Shown: piece after piece, positions 10,482 through 22,019 of the stretch
Position numbering within the stretch: the first letter of the stretch is position 1
Layout: the number at the start of each line of letters is the position of its first letter
Origin: Aquarana catesbeiana
Taxonomy: Eukaryota; Chordata; Amphibia; Anura; Ranidae
Assembly: GCF_042186555.1 (NCBI RefSeq)
Contig: NC_133334.1
Location: 25,761,294 to 25,825,293, forward strand
DNA: 64,000 nucleotides
Direction: 5' to 3'
Program-made: the position numbers and the translations under genes
The notes under the pieces: model-generated
What the model was told of the DNA's origin: nothing
The model's database searches: none
What the model saw: the letters and a program-made list of their open reading frames with translations, nothing else

Positions 10482-13400
10482 GTATAGCCTGCAGACTTGT
10501 CATACATAATTCCAGGTATTTCTTGTCTGTACAAGATGCCCAGGGTGTTCTACTCACTTTTGTGCAGCCATCAACACCACTTCCCGTAGCATTGTTTTTG
10601 GTACTGTACCAACAGGCATGGGAACACATGCCTGGGCATATCATGGGACCTCTGTGCTTTGTGGCTCAGGGCCTGAAGTCCATTATAGGTCTTTGGCGGA
10701 TTCAGGTGTCAGTTGATTCTTCAGTGCTGGACTCAGATTCTACCTGAAGTTTCTGAGAAAATTATCAAGTAGGGGATGACACTAGGTTATACCAGAAACT
10801 TATAAAACACCCTGTGGGTACTACCAACCCACCTACCCCCTCCTGGCAGGACCTTTGTCATAGAATGCCTATGAATACAGGCTCTTTGTCCTTCTCCTAA
10901 ACATACATTAGTAGTATGTTGGCCCCTTGAGCTTACACATGTATTATCCCTCAGATGCCATTTAGGGAGGCGAATGAGTAGTCACATGCTTCTCCATACC
11001 AAAAAGGTACTGAGTGTTCCTCTTCATTACTGGCCCAACAGAGTAGTGGGTGGCAAGGCGAAGGGAAATATGTACCTACAGCTGCAGTGGGTGGTTGGTA
11101 AATAAACCTCATGTAAAAGAGATTCTGCTCTCCCAATCAGCCATCATAGCATAGGAATCCGTATGGGTTTCAGCCTGGAAGTCTCCACCAAAAGGCTTCG
11201 CCCCTGACACAGTGCGAAATGTGTCCGTGGGTGTGGTCTTTTGGCACACACTTGCAGGCTGAATCCAATCTTGGGTCCTCTGCTATGATGGCGTCTTTTA
11301 CTTGATGTATGCATCGATCTGGATGGGCATTTTGGCAACCTGCTCCCCCTTTTACCTGTGCATCTTGGGAATGCATTCTCTGGCTTTAAGGCCACGGTAA
11401 GTAAACCTGTTGCTTTGCCCTGAATAGGGAAAACACAGGTTCACTTTAAGTGACTGCCCAATCCATTTACTGCTGTCCGTGGTTCTGACAAGGAGATCTC
11501 CCCTCCCCTTTAGGGAGAATCGATTCTTATTAGGAACATAAGGAAGGGGGATCATTGTTGCATAGTGGTATCAGCATTTTGGTGTCACCAGCAACCTGGT
11601 GGACTGCAATGCAGGCTATGGAAAGTGCATTACAGAAAGCAGAAGCAGCTACTTCAGCTTATAGCAGAGCTCTGGCTGTTGCAGTAGGAAGTGGGTTTCC
11701 CCATTCGGATCATGGACAGCAGTAAAGATCAAGTGGGGTTACACTTTAAGGGCCATTAGCACACGTTGCCACAATGCATTGCAACAAACCTGCTCTATGT
11801 GCATTGTGGTGACATTCATTATAAATGGCACCTCCAACGCATTGTACAGTACCCTATACACCACACCCAAAGCACCACATCCCACCAAAATACATATACT
11901 GGTGCGCTGCATTGTAGATAAAGGAGTCATGCAGGTTTTCTGCATCCGTTAAAATGCATTGACAGCTCATTCATAATGAGTGGGCTGCCTTAATACAATG
12001 GACATTAACACGTGTCCATTAAGGTGCCACAACCAGTCACTTAATTGTTAATGGTCCCTGATTGATCGCCATCTCTCCCTTAGCAGGTAGGAATGTTATT
12101 CTCTTACATTGCTGGTAAAGTATCAGTACCATAGAATATACCATAGAATGGATGAAAAAAACATGGACAGTATTGTGTACACCAGCAGGTACTCTTTAAT
12201 CATTCCATAGACTCTACTGGGTACAAGGACACTATTCACAGTGTACCACTCCTGACATTTTATCCCCCTGTCAGCCGTCATGTGCCGATTCTCAGGTCGG
12301 TTCACAAAGAGGTGACCGCGGACGGGGCGACATGTGACTCTGGAAAGTTGCCGGCCTAATCAGCTTAGTTACTCTTGATACAGTCTGCAGCTGTGAAGAG
12401 CACCCATCAGAAACCCATGCATGCTTCGCTTCCCCTAACAGCCAGCGCAGTCGCCACACCTAATCCGCTAATCGTGTCAGCACACGACTTTCATGTGTTA
12501 ACCGTTCTCATGGGGAATACCAATGGTGCTGGGATTCAACGGGGTCAGTCCACCTAAAACCGATATTTTAGTTCTGGCTAGATGCCAATGCACTGAATCA
12601 GTGACTGTCTTGTGTTCTTTCTTGTGATTCCTCTGGCCTAAATTCCCTGTTCTGCTTCCCAACATGATCAAGTGAGAGGGTCATACTTCTGCTGCTGCAG
12701 TTAAATACAGAATTCAGCATTGAGAGCAAAGCTCTATTTATACTTCTGCAATTATCAATCCATGTCTTTTGTCATGCATTTTTTTTTTGTATTCGATAGA
12801 AAAGGGAAAGGTTAAAACTAGGGTTGCCTATATCACGGGTCTCCACACTTTCTAAATAAAGGGCCAATTTACAGTGGAGAGAATGGTTCCCCATCATTGG
12901 TGTCAGTGGGAGAAATAGTGCCCCATCATTGGTGTCAGTGGGAGGAATAGTGCCCCACCATTGGTGTCAGTGGGAGGAATAGTGTCCCATCATTGGTCTC
13001 AGTGGGTGGAATAGTGCCCCATCATTGGTGTCAGTGGGAGGAATAGTGCCCCACCATTGGTGTCAGTGGGAGGAATAGTGCCCCATCATTGGTGTCAGTG
13101 GGAGGAACAGTGTCCCATCATTGGGGTCAGTGGGAGGAATAGTGCCCCACCATTGGTGTCAGTGGGAGGAATAGTGTCCCATCATTGGGGTCAGTGGGAG
13201 GAATAGTGCCCCACCATTGGTGTCAGTGGGAGGAATAGTGCCCTGTCATTGGTGTCAGCAGCAAGGATAGTTCTCCGCTGTCTGTAGGAGAAATATTGCC
13301 TTGCATGAGTGGGAAGAATGGTGTCCCAAGGGCTGCATAGAGGTAATCAAAGGGCCGCAGTTTGGAGATCACTTCTGCAAAAGGAAAGATCTGAATACTT

Positions 13401-14057
13401 ACCTACTCTAAAGTCACTCAGGTCTGGTCACATTATTGGGTCCCAGCATTGACAACAGCTGTAGAGCCTGGGCGTGGACATCGCTCATAGGCTTATTATG
13501 GGGCATCCATTGTCGGCTGTCCCTCCTCTACATAGAAGCCAGTATTGGGACTCGATCATGTGACCGGACCGGTGCGCCCTCAGCATAGACATTCCTGCGG
13601 GTGCACGGCCCCAAACATGCATCGGCACCCACACAGATATCAAATTGAGATTGGTGGCTGTGTTCCAATTGACATGAATGGGACTGCCTCCACGGGGATG
13701 CACAGAACACTTGCACATTCCTGTGTGGGTAAACATGGCCCTCGCATGGGCATATGTTATAGGATGTCCTGTGTGAATGAGGCCTTAAACCGCATAACAA
13801 ATCTCAGAAGTATAAATAGGTCCTATGACTCTTGAGTAAAATCTGTGATAAGGTGGATGACGCTGAGAATTCCAGCTTATCATTTATCCCGTCAGCATAT
13901 GCCATAACAGAGGTATCAGGTTCTAGGTGGAACAACCCCTATAATACGCACTCCAGAAACCCATAACTTTTTCATGTTTGCATTCCATTGTTGTGTTGCC
14001 TATAACATGTTTTTTTTTGTTATCGTTTTTGTTGTCTGTCTGTTTGGATGACCTCAG
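10482..14057 (+). other. SBF2 intron 3
   Basis: About 3.6 kb. It carries a hAT-like MITE with an internal 32-bp minisatellite (12834-13375). A region at about 11735-12040 is rich in ACACGTG and GCATTG motifs and may be a degraded MITE. I recognise nothing else in 10482-12830 or 13376-14057. Confidence 0.7.
12834..13375. mobile_element. hAT-like MITE containing a 32-bp minisatellite
   Basis: The left end reads CACGGGTCTCCACACTTTCT then AAATAAAGGGCC; the right end reads AAGGGCCGCAGTTTGGAG then ATCAC, an imperfect inverted match. The ends resemble the CAGGGGT...CCAAA termini of hAT-type MITEs, including the copy at 38780-39669. A clear 8-bp target duplication is not visible, so the ends may have decayed. 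The interior (12870-13262) is about 12 units of ATAGTGCCCCATCATTGG then TGTCAGTGGGAGGA. A second copy of the family lies at about 36025-36943. Confidence 0.7.
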
Positions 14058-14153
14058 GCAGTGCCAGAAAGAGCTACCGAATGAGCAGTATGGTTAAACA
14101 TGTTGTGCCAGGACACTTGGATGGCAGTCCGTCCAATAGCTTTTCCCGAGGAG
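14058..14153 (+). CDS. SBF2: SBF2 exon D: short serine/arginine-rich linker exon
   Basis: This is a 96-bp exon (phase 1 in, phase 1 out) between ACCTCAG and GTTAGTAAG. It reads GSARKSYRMSSMVKHVV, then PGHLDGSPSNSFSRGG. It extends the polar linker of SBF proteins and contains basic-serine motifs (RKSYRMSS) of the kind kinases use, though no site is proven. Because it is symmetric (1-1) it could be skipped without changing frame, so alternative splicing is plausible. The donor is not a strong consensus (GTTAGT), which fits weak inclusion. The call rests on phase agreement, absence of stops and SBF-like sequence. Confidence 0.8.
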
Positions 14154-14582
14154 GTTAGTAAGTGAAGCCCCCATATCATGAAGATCTCGGTGGGGCTAGT
14201 AAGGCGGATCTTGGGGGGGGCAATCAAGGATTTTGTACAAGTTTACATTGTCATCATTTATACGATTTAGGATACACACCCTCTTATCCTCTGGTGGTGG
14301 GTCATCTTAACTTAGAGCTTATCTACAAACTTCAGAGTAGATAAGAATGTGATGGGTTTGACATTGCAATCAACCAGACAAATCTTTACAGATATTTCAC
14401 ACATCCTGACCCTGACCACTCCAGTTAAAGGGCTCTAATGTTTTCACCCAGGAACCACTCGTTTTTTTATTTGGATTACATTGGGAAAATGTGTAAATCC
14501 TGGGTGAAAACATTTATAAATAGGCGCGAAAGTGTATGTGAACCCAGAATCTTTTTTTTTTTTTCAGTATGTTTGTCACCAT

Positions 14583-14752
14583 GAGGTTGATTTACTGGAG
14601 TGTGGAAAATCTGGTACAGCTCTGCACAGAAATCAATCTTCCAGGTTTTTTTTGTCAAAGCTTAATTGAACAAGCTGAAGTTATAAACTGATTGGCCACC
14701 ATGCACAGCTGCACCAGATTTTGCACTCTCCAGTTTTAGTAAATCAACCCCC
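14583..14752 (-). repeat. Short palindromic MITE (copy 1)
   Basis: The ends are inverted: GAGGTTGATTTACTGGAGTG on the left and CAGTTTTAGTAAATCAACC on the right. The interior contains AAGCTTAATTGAACAAGCTG. The same element in the opposite orientation lies at 40447-40623, including the AAAAAAACCTGGAAG core. It is about 170 bp and has no coding capacity. Confidence 0.8.
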
Positions 14753-15299
14753 CCCGTGTCACTGTCTACAGTTTCCTAAAGCAGACCTTCCATGGCAAAG
14801 GTAAGGTCTGCTGGTTTGCCAGTCCACTGCCTCCCTCACTCCCCCAACACGAATGCCTTTAGAAAGCCATTAGTGTCCATGTGGACTGCAGTTTTCACCA
14901 GCATTGTAAAGGTCGTCACAAGTCTTTTTAATGCAGGGATTCCCTATATGGTTACCCTTTTACCTCACATTACCATTACACCTCATATTACCATTACACC
15001 TCATCTCGGGTACCTGAGCAAGGGTTCGTTAATATGGTGAAGACCATGAGAATGTGTTATGCAAACATGTTGAAAACCTTGTGTCCTATCCATTTGAAAA
15101 AAAATACATTACATAAGCATAATTGACAGTTATTGTAAAAGAAAGCCATTTGCCAACTTAAAAAAATTCTTGCCTCCATCTCAGCCTCAGATGCTTCTAG
15201 GAAACACTTGTAATGCTACCATTCCTCCTGGCAGAGCTGGGAGCTTAAAATTCCACAAGAATGCACCCTTTCGATCAGGGGAAGTGCATACTTGCAGGA

Positions 15300-15442
15300 T
15301 TTTGAGCTGTTGGCTCAGTGTTGTTACCTTTGCCTCCCGGAAGCATCAGAGGCCAGGGTTGAGATGAGTATTTATATGGGTGTGAGATAGGGACCTTAAA
15401 TTGTAAGCTCCTTGGGGCAGGGACTAATGTGAATGTACAATA
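15300..15442 (+). repeat. SINE-like element, left part (split by the Tc1-like insertion)
   Basis: TTGGCTCAGTGTTG, then GCCAGGGTTGAGAT resembles a tRNA-like head (A box and B box). It is followed by the tail GGGACCTTAAATTGTAAGCT and CCTTGGGGCAGGGACTAATG. The sequence stops at GTACAATA, where the Tc1-like element begins, and resumes at 19517 with TGTAAAGCGCTGTGTAAATT. The head is too degenerate to be a functional tRNA. Confidence 0.65.
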
Positions 15443-15673
15443 TACAGTACCTCACAAAACTGAGTACACCCCTCACATATATCTTTTCATGCGACAACAC
15501 TGAAGAAATGACACTTTGCTACAATATAAAGTAGTGAGCTGTACAGCTTGTATAACAGTGTAAATTTGCTGTCGCCTAAAAATAACTCAACACACAGCCA
15601 TTAATGTCTAAACCGCTGGCAACAATAGTGAGTACACCCCCTAAGTGAAAATGGCCAAATTGGGCCCAAAGTG

Positions 15674-16249
15674 TCAATATTTTGTGTGGCCACCATTATT
15701 TTCCAGCACTGCCTTAACCCTCTTGGGCATGGAGTTCACCAGAGCTTCACAGGTTGCCACTGGAGTCCTCATCCACTCCTCCATGACGACATCACAGAGC
15801 TGGTGAATATTAGAGACCTTGCGCTCCTCCACCTTCCGTTTGAGGATGCCCCACAGATGCTCAATAGGGTTTGGGTCTGGAGACATGCTAGGCCAGTCCA
15901 TAACCTTCACCCTCAGCTTCTTTAGCAAGGAAGTGGTCGTTTTGGAGGTGTGTTTGTTGTCGTTTTCATGTTGGAATACTGCCCTGTGGCCCAGGGAGGG
16001 TATCATGCTCTGCTTCAGTATGTCACAGTACTAGTTGGCATTCATGGTTCCCTCAATGTGCTGTAGCTCCCCAGTGCAGGCAGCACTCATGCAGCCCCCA
16101 GACCATGAAAACCCCACCACCATGCTTGACTGTAGGCAAGACACACTTGTCTTTGTACTCCTCACCTGGTTGCCGCCACACACGCTTGTCACCATCTGAA
16201 CCAAATAAGTTTATCTTGGTCTCATCAGACCACAGGACATGGTTCCAGG
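15674..16249 (-). pseudogene. Tc1-like transposase, catalytic C-terminal part
   Basis: Two minus-strand frames cover the DDE domain. At 16053-16256 the frame has the first aspartate motif (HVLWSDETKINLFGSDGDKR) and VKHGGGVFMVWG. At 15674-16006 it has HENDNKHTSK, then WPSMSPDPNPIEHLWGILKR and ERKVSNIHQL. The two are in different frames, so there is at least one frameshift near 16010-16060. The N-terminal part lies beyond the hAT insertion, at about 18737-19165. Confidence 0.85.
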
Positions 16250-16385
16250 GATCCATGCAGGGCCGGACTGGGAATGAACACCAGCCCTGGAAAAAATGTC
16301 ATACCAGCCCCATAGCATTATTATACCAGCCCAACAGCATAACGTCATTATTTTCTTGTTCATAAAATGGAAAACCATGCATTTT

Positions 16386-17905
16386 AAAGCACATTTGGCT
16401 GCAATTGATGGGTACAGTGGCTGCGTTTGATGGCACAGTGGCTGCGTTTGATGGCACAGTGGCTGTGTTTTATGGGCACAGTGGCTGTGTTTAATGGGCA
16501 CAGTGGCTGTGTTTAATGGGCACAGTGGTGGCAATTTATGGGTACAGTGGCTGCGCTTGATGGCACAGTGGCTGCGTTTAATGGGCACAGTGGCTGCAAT
16601 TGATGGGTACAGTGGCTGCGTTTGATGGTACAGTGGCGGTAATTTATGGGCACAGTGGCTGCGTTTAATGGGCACAGTGGCGGCAATTTATGGGTACAGT
16701 GGCTGCGTTTGATGGGCACAGTGGCGGCAATTGATGGGTACAGTGGCTGCCTTTGATGGTACAGTGGCGGTAATTTATGGGCACAGTGGCTGCGTTTAAT
16801 GGGCACAGTGGCAGCAATTTATGGGTACAGTGGCTGCGTTTGATGGGCACAGTGGCTGCAATTGATGGGTACAGTGGCTGCGTTTGATGGTACAGTGGCG
16901 GTAATTTATGGGCACAGTGGCTGCGTTTAATGGGCACAGTGGCTGCGCTTGATGGCACAGTGGCTGCGTTTAATGGGCACAGTGGCGGCAATTTATGGGC
17001 ACAGTGGCTGCGTTTAATGGGCACAGTGGCTGCGCTTGATGGCACAGTGGCTGCGTTTAATGGGCACAGTGGCGGCAATTTATGGGCACAGTGGCTGCAC
17101 TTGATGGCACAGTGGCTGCATTTGATGGCACAGTGGTGGTAATTTATTGGCACAGTGGCTGCGTTTAATGGGCACAGTGGCGGCAACTTATGGGTACAGT
17201 GGCTGCGTTTGATGGTACAGTGGCGGTAATTTATGGGCACAGTGGCTGCATTTAATGGGCACAGTGGCGGCAATTTATGGGTACAGTGGCTGCGTTTGGC
17301 ACAGTGGTGGCAATTTATGGGTACAGTGGCTGCGTTTGGCACAGTGGCGGCAATTTATGGGTACAGTGGCTGCGTTTGGCACAGTGGTGGCAATTTATGG
17401 GTACAGTGGCTGTGTTTGATGGCACAGTGGCGGTAATTTATGGGCACAGTGGCTGCGTTTAATGGGCACAGTGGCGGCAATTTATGGGTACAGTGGCTGC
17501 GTTTGATGGCACAGTGGCTGCGTTTTGATGGCACAGTGGCTGCGTTTAATGGGTAAAGTGGCTGCGCTTGATGGAACAGTGGCTGCGTTTAATGGGCACA
17601 GTGGCGGCAATTTATGGGTACAGTGGCTGCACTTGATGGCACAGTGGCTGCGTTTGATGGCACAGTGGCTGCGTTTAATGGGCACAGTGGCGGTAATTTA
17701 TCGGCACAGTGGCTGCATTTAATGGGCACAGTGGCGGCAATTTATGGGTACAGTGGCTGTGTTTGATGGGTACAATGGTAGCGTTTGATGGGCACAGTGG
17801 CGGCAATTTATGGGCACAGTGGCGGCAATTTATGGGCACAGTGGCGGCAATTTATGGGCACAGTGGCTGCGTTTAATGGGTACAGTGGCTGCGTTTGATG
17901 GTATA
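16386..17905 (+). repeat. Minisatellite, 22-bp units of two alternating types
   Basis: About 69 units. Type A is ACAGTGGCTGCGTTTRATGG plus GC; type B is ACAGTGGCGGCAATTTATGG plus GT. The types alternate in blocks, giving higher-order repeats of several units near 16560-17100, with small variants that lack 1 or 5 bases. Three 22-bp units make 66 bp, so both strands stay open in some frames for up to 225 codons (minus strand); these are repeat artefacts. Confidence 0.95.
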
Positions 17906-17997
17906 CAGCTTTTCCACGATTATCTGGCATTTGAACAAAACATGAACTTGTACACCTCCCTGAAGACCAAACTGCAGACAAATGTGACTGTCACAAA

Positions 17998-18370
17998 AAA
18001 GGAGAGAGAGAGAGAAAGGAAGAGAAAGAGGGTAAGGGGGGGGGGGGGGGAGAGAGAGGGGGGGGGAGAGAGAGAGAGGGGGGGAGAGGGGGAGAGAGGG
18101 GGGGGGCAGAGGAGAGAGAGGGGGGGGGCAGAGGAGAGAGAGGGGGGGGCAGAGAGAGAGGGGGGAGAGAGAAAGGGGGGAGGGGGGGGAGAGAGAGAGA
18201 GAGGGGGGAGGGGGGGAGAGAGAGGGGGAGAAAGGGGGGGGAGAGAGAGAGGGGGGGAGAGAGAGAGAGAGGGGGGGGGGAGAGAGAGGGGGGGAGGGGG
18301 AGAGAGAGAGGGGGGGAGAGGAGAGAGGGGGAGGGGGGAGAGAGAGAGAGAGGGGGGGAGAGAGGGAGAT
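17998..18370 (+). repeat. Long purine (G/A) tract
   Basis: Roughly 370 bases made almost only of G and A, in the form of (GA)n and G-run blocks such as GGGGGGGAGAGAGAGA, interrupted by a few C in GGCAGAG. Such mirror-like polypurine DNA is known to be able to form triplex (H-DNA) and is hard to sequence, so its length in the assembly may be unreliable. Confidence 0.95.
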
Positions 18371-18736
18371 TTTTTTTTGTACCTTAAAGTGCTGCAGCTG
18401 CACGGGCCGTTCACTTCTCCTATTCTCCTCGTGCAGATTAGTGGGCGGTGCTGGCGCCGCACGGGACCAGTCACAAAGAGAAAATCGAGCAGCACGGCGT
18501 TCGCTCCTCCCCTCAGGCACACAGAGGCATATAACTATTTAGTTCTGTGGCCGGAGGAGGCGGCACACACAGCCATTGGGTAGTGCGGCAGCGGTGGCCG
18601 CCGCTGCTCAGTATTTTGCTGACACAGTCAGTCAGCCAAGCTCAGAGCCAAAAGCGGCCCCAGGGGTACTAGGTGCAGACAGCCTACCGGGAATCTTCCC
18701 GGTATCCCGGTAGGCCAGTCCGGCCCTGGATCCATG

Positions 18737-19165
18737 TCCTTAGTCTGCTTGTCTTCAGCAAACTGTTTGCGGGCTTTTTTGTGTATCGTCTATAGAAGAG
18801 GCTTCCTTCTGGGACGACAGCTATGCAGACCAATATGATGCAGTGTGCGGCGTATGTTCTTAGCACTGACAGGCTGACCCCCCACCCCTTCAACCTCTGC
18901 AGCAATGCTGGCAGGACTTCTATTTCCCAAAGGTAACCTCTGTATATGACGCTGAGCACGTGCACTCAACTTCTTTGGTCGACCATGGCGAGGCCTGTTC
19001 TGAGTGGAAACTGTCCTGTCCTGTTAAACCGCTGTATGGTCTTGGCCACCGCACTGCAGCTCAGTTTCAGGGTCTTGGCAATCTTCTTATAGCCTAGACC
19101 ATCTTTATGTAGAGCAACAATTCTTTTTTAGATCCTCAGGGAGTTCTTTGCCATGAGGTGCCATG
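18737..19165 (-). pseudogene. Tc1-like transposase, N-terminal part (displaced by the hAT insertion)
   Basis: This continues the transposase read on the minus strand, from the start near 19160 (ATG in CATGGTGCC-type context, here GCCATGAGGTGCCATG on the plus strand) down to 18737. The helix-turn-helix region is broken by frameshifts: the only longer frame, at 18684-18965, contains RKPANSLL and RRTLHHI-like pieces in mixed frames. It is separated from the catalytic half by the 2.5-kb insertion, so the gene is dead. Confidence 0.65.
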
Positions 19166-19516
19166 TTGAACTTCCAGTGACCAGTGTGAGAGAGATAACT
19201 CCAAATGTAACACACCTGCTCCCCATTCACACCTGAGACCTTGTGTCACTAACAAGTCACATGACACAGGGGAGGGAAAATGGCTAATTGGGCCCACTTA
19301 GGGGGTGTACTTACTTCTGTTACCAGAGGTTTAGACATTAATGGCTGTGTGTTGAGTTATTTTGAGGGGACAGCAAATTTACACTTTTATACAAGCTGTA
19401 CACTCACTACTTTACATTGTAGCAAAGTGACATTTCTTCAGTGTTGTCACATGAAAAGATAGAATAAAATATTTACAAAAATGTGAGGGGTGTACTCACT
19501 TTTGTGAGATACTGTA

Positions 19517-19560
19517 TGTAAAGCGCTGTGTAAATTGTTGCAGCTAAAAAGAAAAAAAAT
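19517..19560 (+). repeat. SINE-like element, right part
   Basis: TGTAAAGCGCTGTGTAAATT then GTTGCAGCTA continues the SINE tail that stops at 15442. The join to the left part is at the TA target of the Tc1-like element. Confidence 0.65.
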
Positions 19561-20009
19561 GTCATACTTGCCTCCTCCGTGCAGTTGGTTTTGCAAAGAG
19601 TGGCCCTGATCCTCCTATTCTGGGGTCTCCAGCGGCACTCCTGGCTCCTCTTCTTCTCGAGTGCCCCATTAGAGAGCCGCTCTCCCTCAGAGCACTCGTG
19701 CGGGTGCGCTCCCGTGCCCTGCTGCTGCGTCCATTGACACAGACAGCAGGACTCGGCCCCGGCTCCCGCGTCATTGGATTTGATTGACAGCTGCGGGAGC
19801 CAATGGCTGCGCTGCTATCAATCTATCCAATCAGGACCCGAGACACCGGCTGGAGCTGCTAAGCTCGTCCCCATCGCTGGAAAGACCGGGTTCAGATAAG
19901 TTAAAGAGGAGGGCTCTTTGCGGGGGGGGGGGGGGGGCAGCTGCATCACAGGAGGTTTTTCACCTTAATGCATCATTAAGGTGAAAAACCTTGAGGGTTT
20001 ACAACCCCT
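19561..20009. repeat. TTAA-associated non-autonomous element (left end missing)
   Basis: This shares ATGTCATACTTGCCTCC, the TTTTGCA.AGAGTGGCCC block, the CCAATGGCTGCGCTGCTATC block and the right end GAGGGTTTACAACCCC followed by TTAA with the complete copy at 24744-25175. Here the left terminus has been replaced by SINE sequence, so only the right TTAA (20010-20013) is kept. A perfect small hairpin, AGGTTTTTCACCTTAATG / CATTAAGGTGAAAAACCT, lies at about 19952-19991. Confidence 0.75.
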
Positions 20010-22019
20010 TTAAGGAATGGACACAGCAGGTTGACAACGCTGCTGCTAATTGCAAGACAGCAGCTTAGTGTAATCAGCCTGCAACAGTAAGTGCTGTTAC
20101 AGGCAAGATCCCAAATAAAGAAATATTGCAACAAATTCACAGAAAAAGAAGATTCACTTAGAAAACTGTATACAGTGAGGCAGGGTGCCAGACATACTGA
20201 CAATAGATTTTGGGTTTACGTTTAATGGACCACTGACCTGACTCTTTAGGGGCTGCCTAAAGAGAGAAGCCCGGATTGGAATGATGACTCCGGAGCCTGC
20301 ACCTTTAAAAATATGTCAGCAATGACAGCTCTCATATTCTTTTCCTGGTCCCTTTTAATGCAATACTGGGCAGTACACAATGGACAAATAAAACCCTCTC
20401 TGCCAGTAAATATCATGTAGATTTCTACCTTTTATGTGATGTAATGCCCGCTCCCATTTCACTCTTACAATGTTTAACAGATGTTGCTTGCTTTTTTTTT
20501 TTTTCCATGTGCCTGCGCTAACCCAGCCCAGTGTCTTATATCCCAAATACAGCATTGTAATGTCAAGTCCTGTTTTGGCCCATCAGTCATACATCTATTG
20601 CAAAACAGAAATCTGATCATTCTCATGTTTCAGTTACGTTGTGCCAAATGGTCTCTGAGTGGGAGCCCCAGCAAAATTCCGTTACTCAGTCTAGGTGGTT
20701 TTGCTCCGTGTAACTCTGCAGAATCCTTGTTTGCTGTGGCTGTCTGCTGGCCAGCTCCATGGAAAGGTTTTCTTCTCTTAGGTGGTGTGCCTTGGCTTCC
20801 TTCTCTCTCCCGTCACGTTCTTGCAAGATGAAAAGGCTGCAGGGAGATTTTACGGCAGACGTTAGACTTGAATGGAGCGTGCTCTTATTCTGATCAAGAA
20901 TGGATCTCCTGTCCCCACCATTCATTTCTGATTTAAGCATTTGATTACTGACATAGTCGTTTTTGGTCCTGAAGTTTTGGCATGCAGTCGAGGTTTGGCA
21001 CCAATAAACAGAAAAAGGATGTTTTTTTTTTTCCAGGAAAATATGTAGATGTGTCATTCATACAAATAGTAAGGAAAGTGGATAAGAGGCATCGACACAC
21101 TGAATATTCTTTATATTGTTGTTGTCCTCTAACATTACAGTAATAGTGTAAATGTAAAGAAAACATGGCTACATGGTCAATATTAACCACTTACTACTGA
21201 GAGACTAAGGCTGTGTTCACACCATCCCCGCATCCGTCTCACAGCTGGGGTCCGGTGCGTTTTGGTTCACTGTTTCAGTTCCAATTTTAGCCCGAATTTT
21301 AGGCTGACTCCAGACCTAAAACGCACCAGACCAGCTGTGGAGATATGTGAACCAGCTCCAAAGAGAGCCGGTCAAAATCTCCTGCTATTGCGAATTGGAT
21401 GCGGGTTCCACGCGATGGTGTGGAGCTGTATGAGAGACTTTTCATCACTTCGTCCTTCCATTAAAAACACTAGTAAATAATTGTTAGAAGTAGCAGTTGA
21501 TTACTAAACGGATGGAACAAATAGCTCCCAATGGAGCAGGCTACACATGTACCATTCATTTGTATCTTGTAGCGATCAGTTGTACATGATTTGAGCAGTG
21601 TGTCCTTAAATTGGTGACTGCCAACTGGATGATTAAATCTGTAGTTGTAAAATATAATTGTCTGCATAACTTAGCTCTGATTTCAATCCCTAACCTGATG
21701 AGCCCAATGTCTAGTATTTTACCCTAAACCAAAGTCTGTTCGTCAACCTAACCTCTTAACCTCCACCCAAGCCATAAACTTAAACCTCAGTCTAACCCCT
21801 AAATCAATACCTTACCCTCAAACAAACTTCTAATTTTCAACTTAACCCCCTAAATCTTTGACAAACCTACAACCAATCCACATTTAGGACTGGGTGCAAA
21901 GAACTGTAGAGAAAAGCAAAGTATGCAGTTGTTTTCTCTGTTAATCGTGTAGGTCAGTGCCTGTAAACTTATTAGATATACAGTAGGAGGCCCTCAAATC
22001 TGGCCCCTGATATCACTAA

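Larger units (their letters stand above)
16258..18728. mobile_element. hAT-type non-autonomous element with 8-bp target duplication
   Basis: Perfect 14-bp terminal inverted repeats CAGGGCCGGACTGG / CCAGTCCGGCCCTG are flanked by identical 8-bp direct repeats GATCCATG at 16250-16257 and 18729-18736. This is the signature of hAT-family transposition. The 2471-bp interior encodes no transposase. Instead it holds a ~1.5-kb 22-bp minisatellite (16386-17905), a ~370-bp purine tract (17998-18370) and a GC-rich unique part (18380-18700). It disrupts a Tc1-like transposase, so it is the younger of the two. Confidence 0.93.
15445..19514 (-). mobile_element. Tc1/mariner-like transposon split by a hAT-type insertion
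   Basis: The left end reads CAGTACCTCACAAAACTGAG then TACACCCCTCAC; the right end reads GTGAGGGGTGTACTCACTTT then TGTGAGATACTG. TA flanks both sides (15443-15444, 19515-19516). Longer inverted arms extend inward: AACTCAACACACAGCCATTA on the left matches TAATGGCTGTGTGTTGAGTT on the right. The transposase is on the minus strand. At 16257/18729 it is interrupted by a 2471-bp element with an 8-bp duplication (GATCCATG). Without that insert the transposon would be about 1.6 kb, a normal Tc1 length. Confidence 0.9.

Noticed and set aside
15305..15380. A possible tRNA gene in the SINE head
   Set aside because: Only weak A- and B-box similarity. No cloverleaf can be drawn and it is followed by a SINE tail.
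16665..17342. A 225-codon minus-strand open frame rich in HCAHKLPPL repeats
   Set aside because: It is the translation of the 22-bp minisatellite. The unit lacks stops in this frame, and other frames and the opposite strand are also open, so no protein is supported.
17810..18583. Long open frames on both strands through the purine tract (257, 215 and 200 codons)
   Set aside because: GA/CT repeats have no stop codons in most frames. The Arg/Glu/Gly or Ser/Pro/Leu composition is an artefact of the low-complexity DNA.
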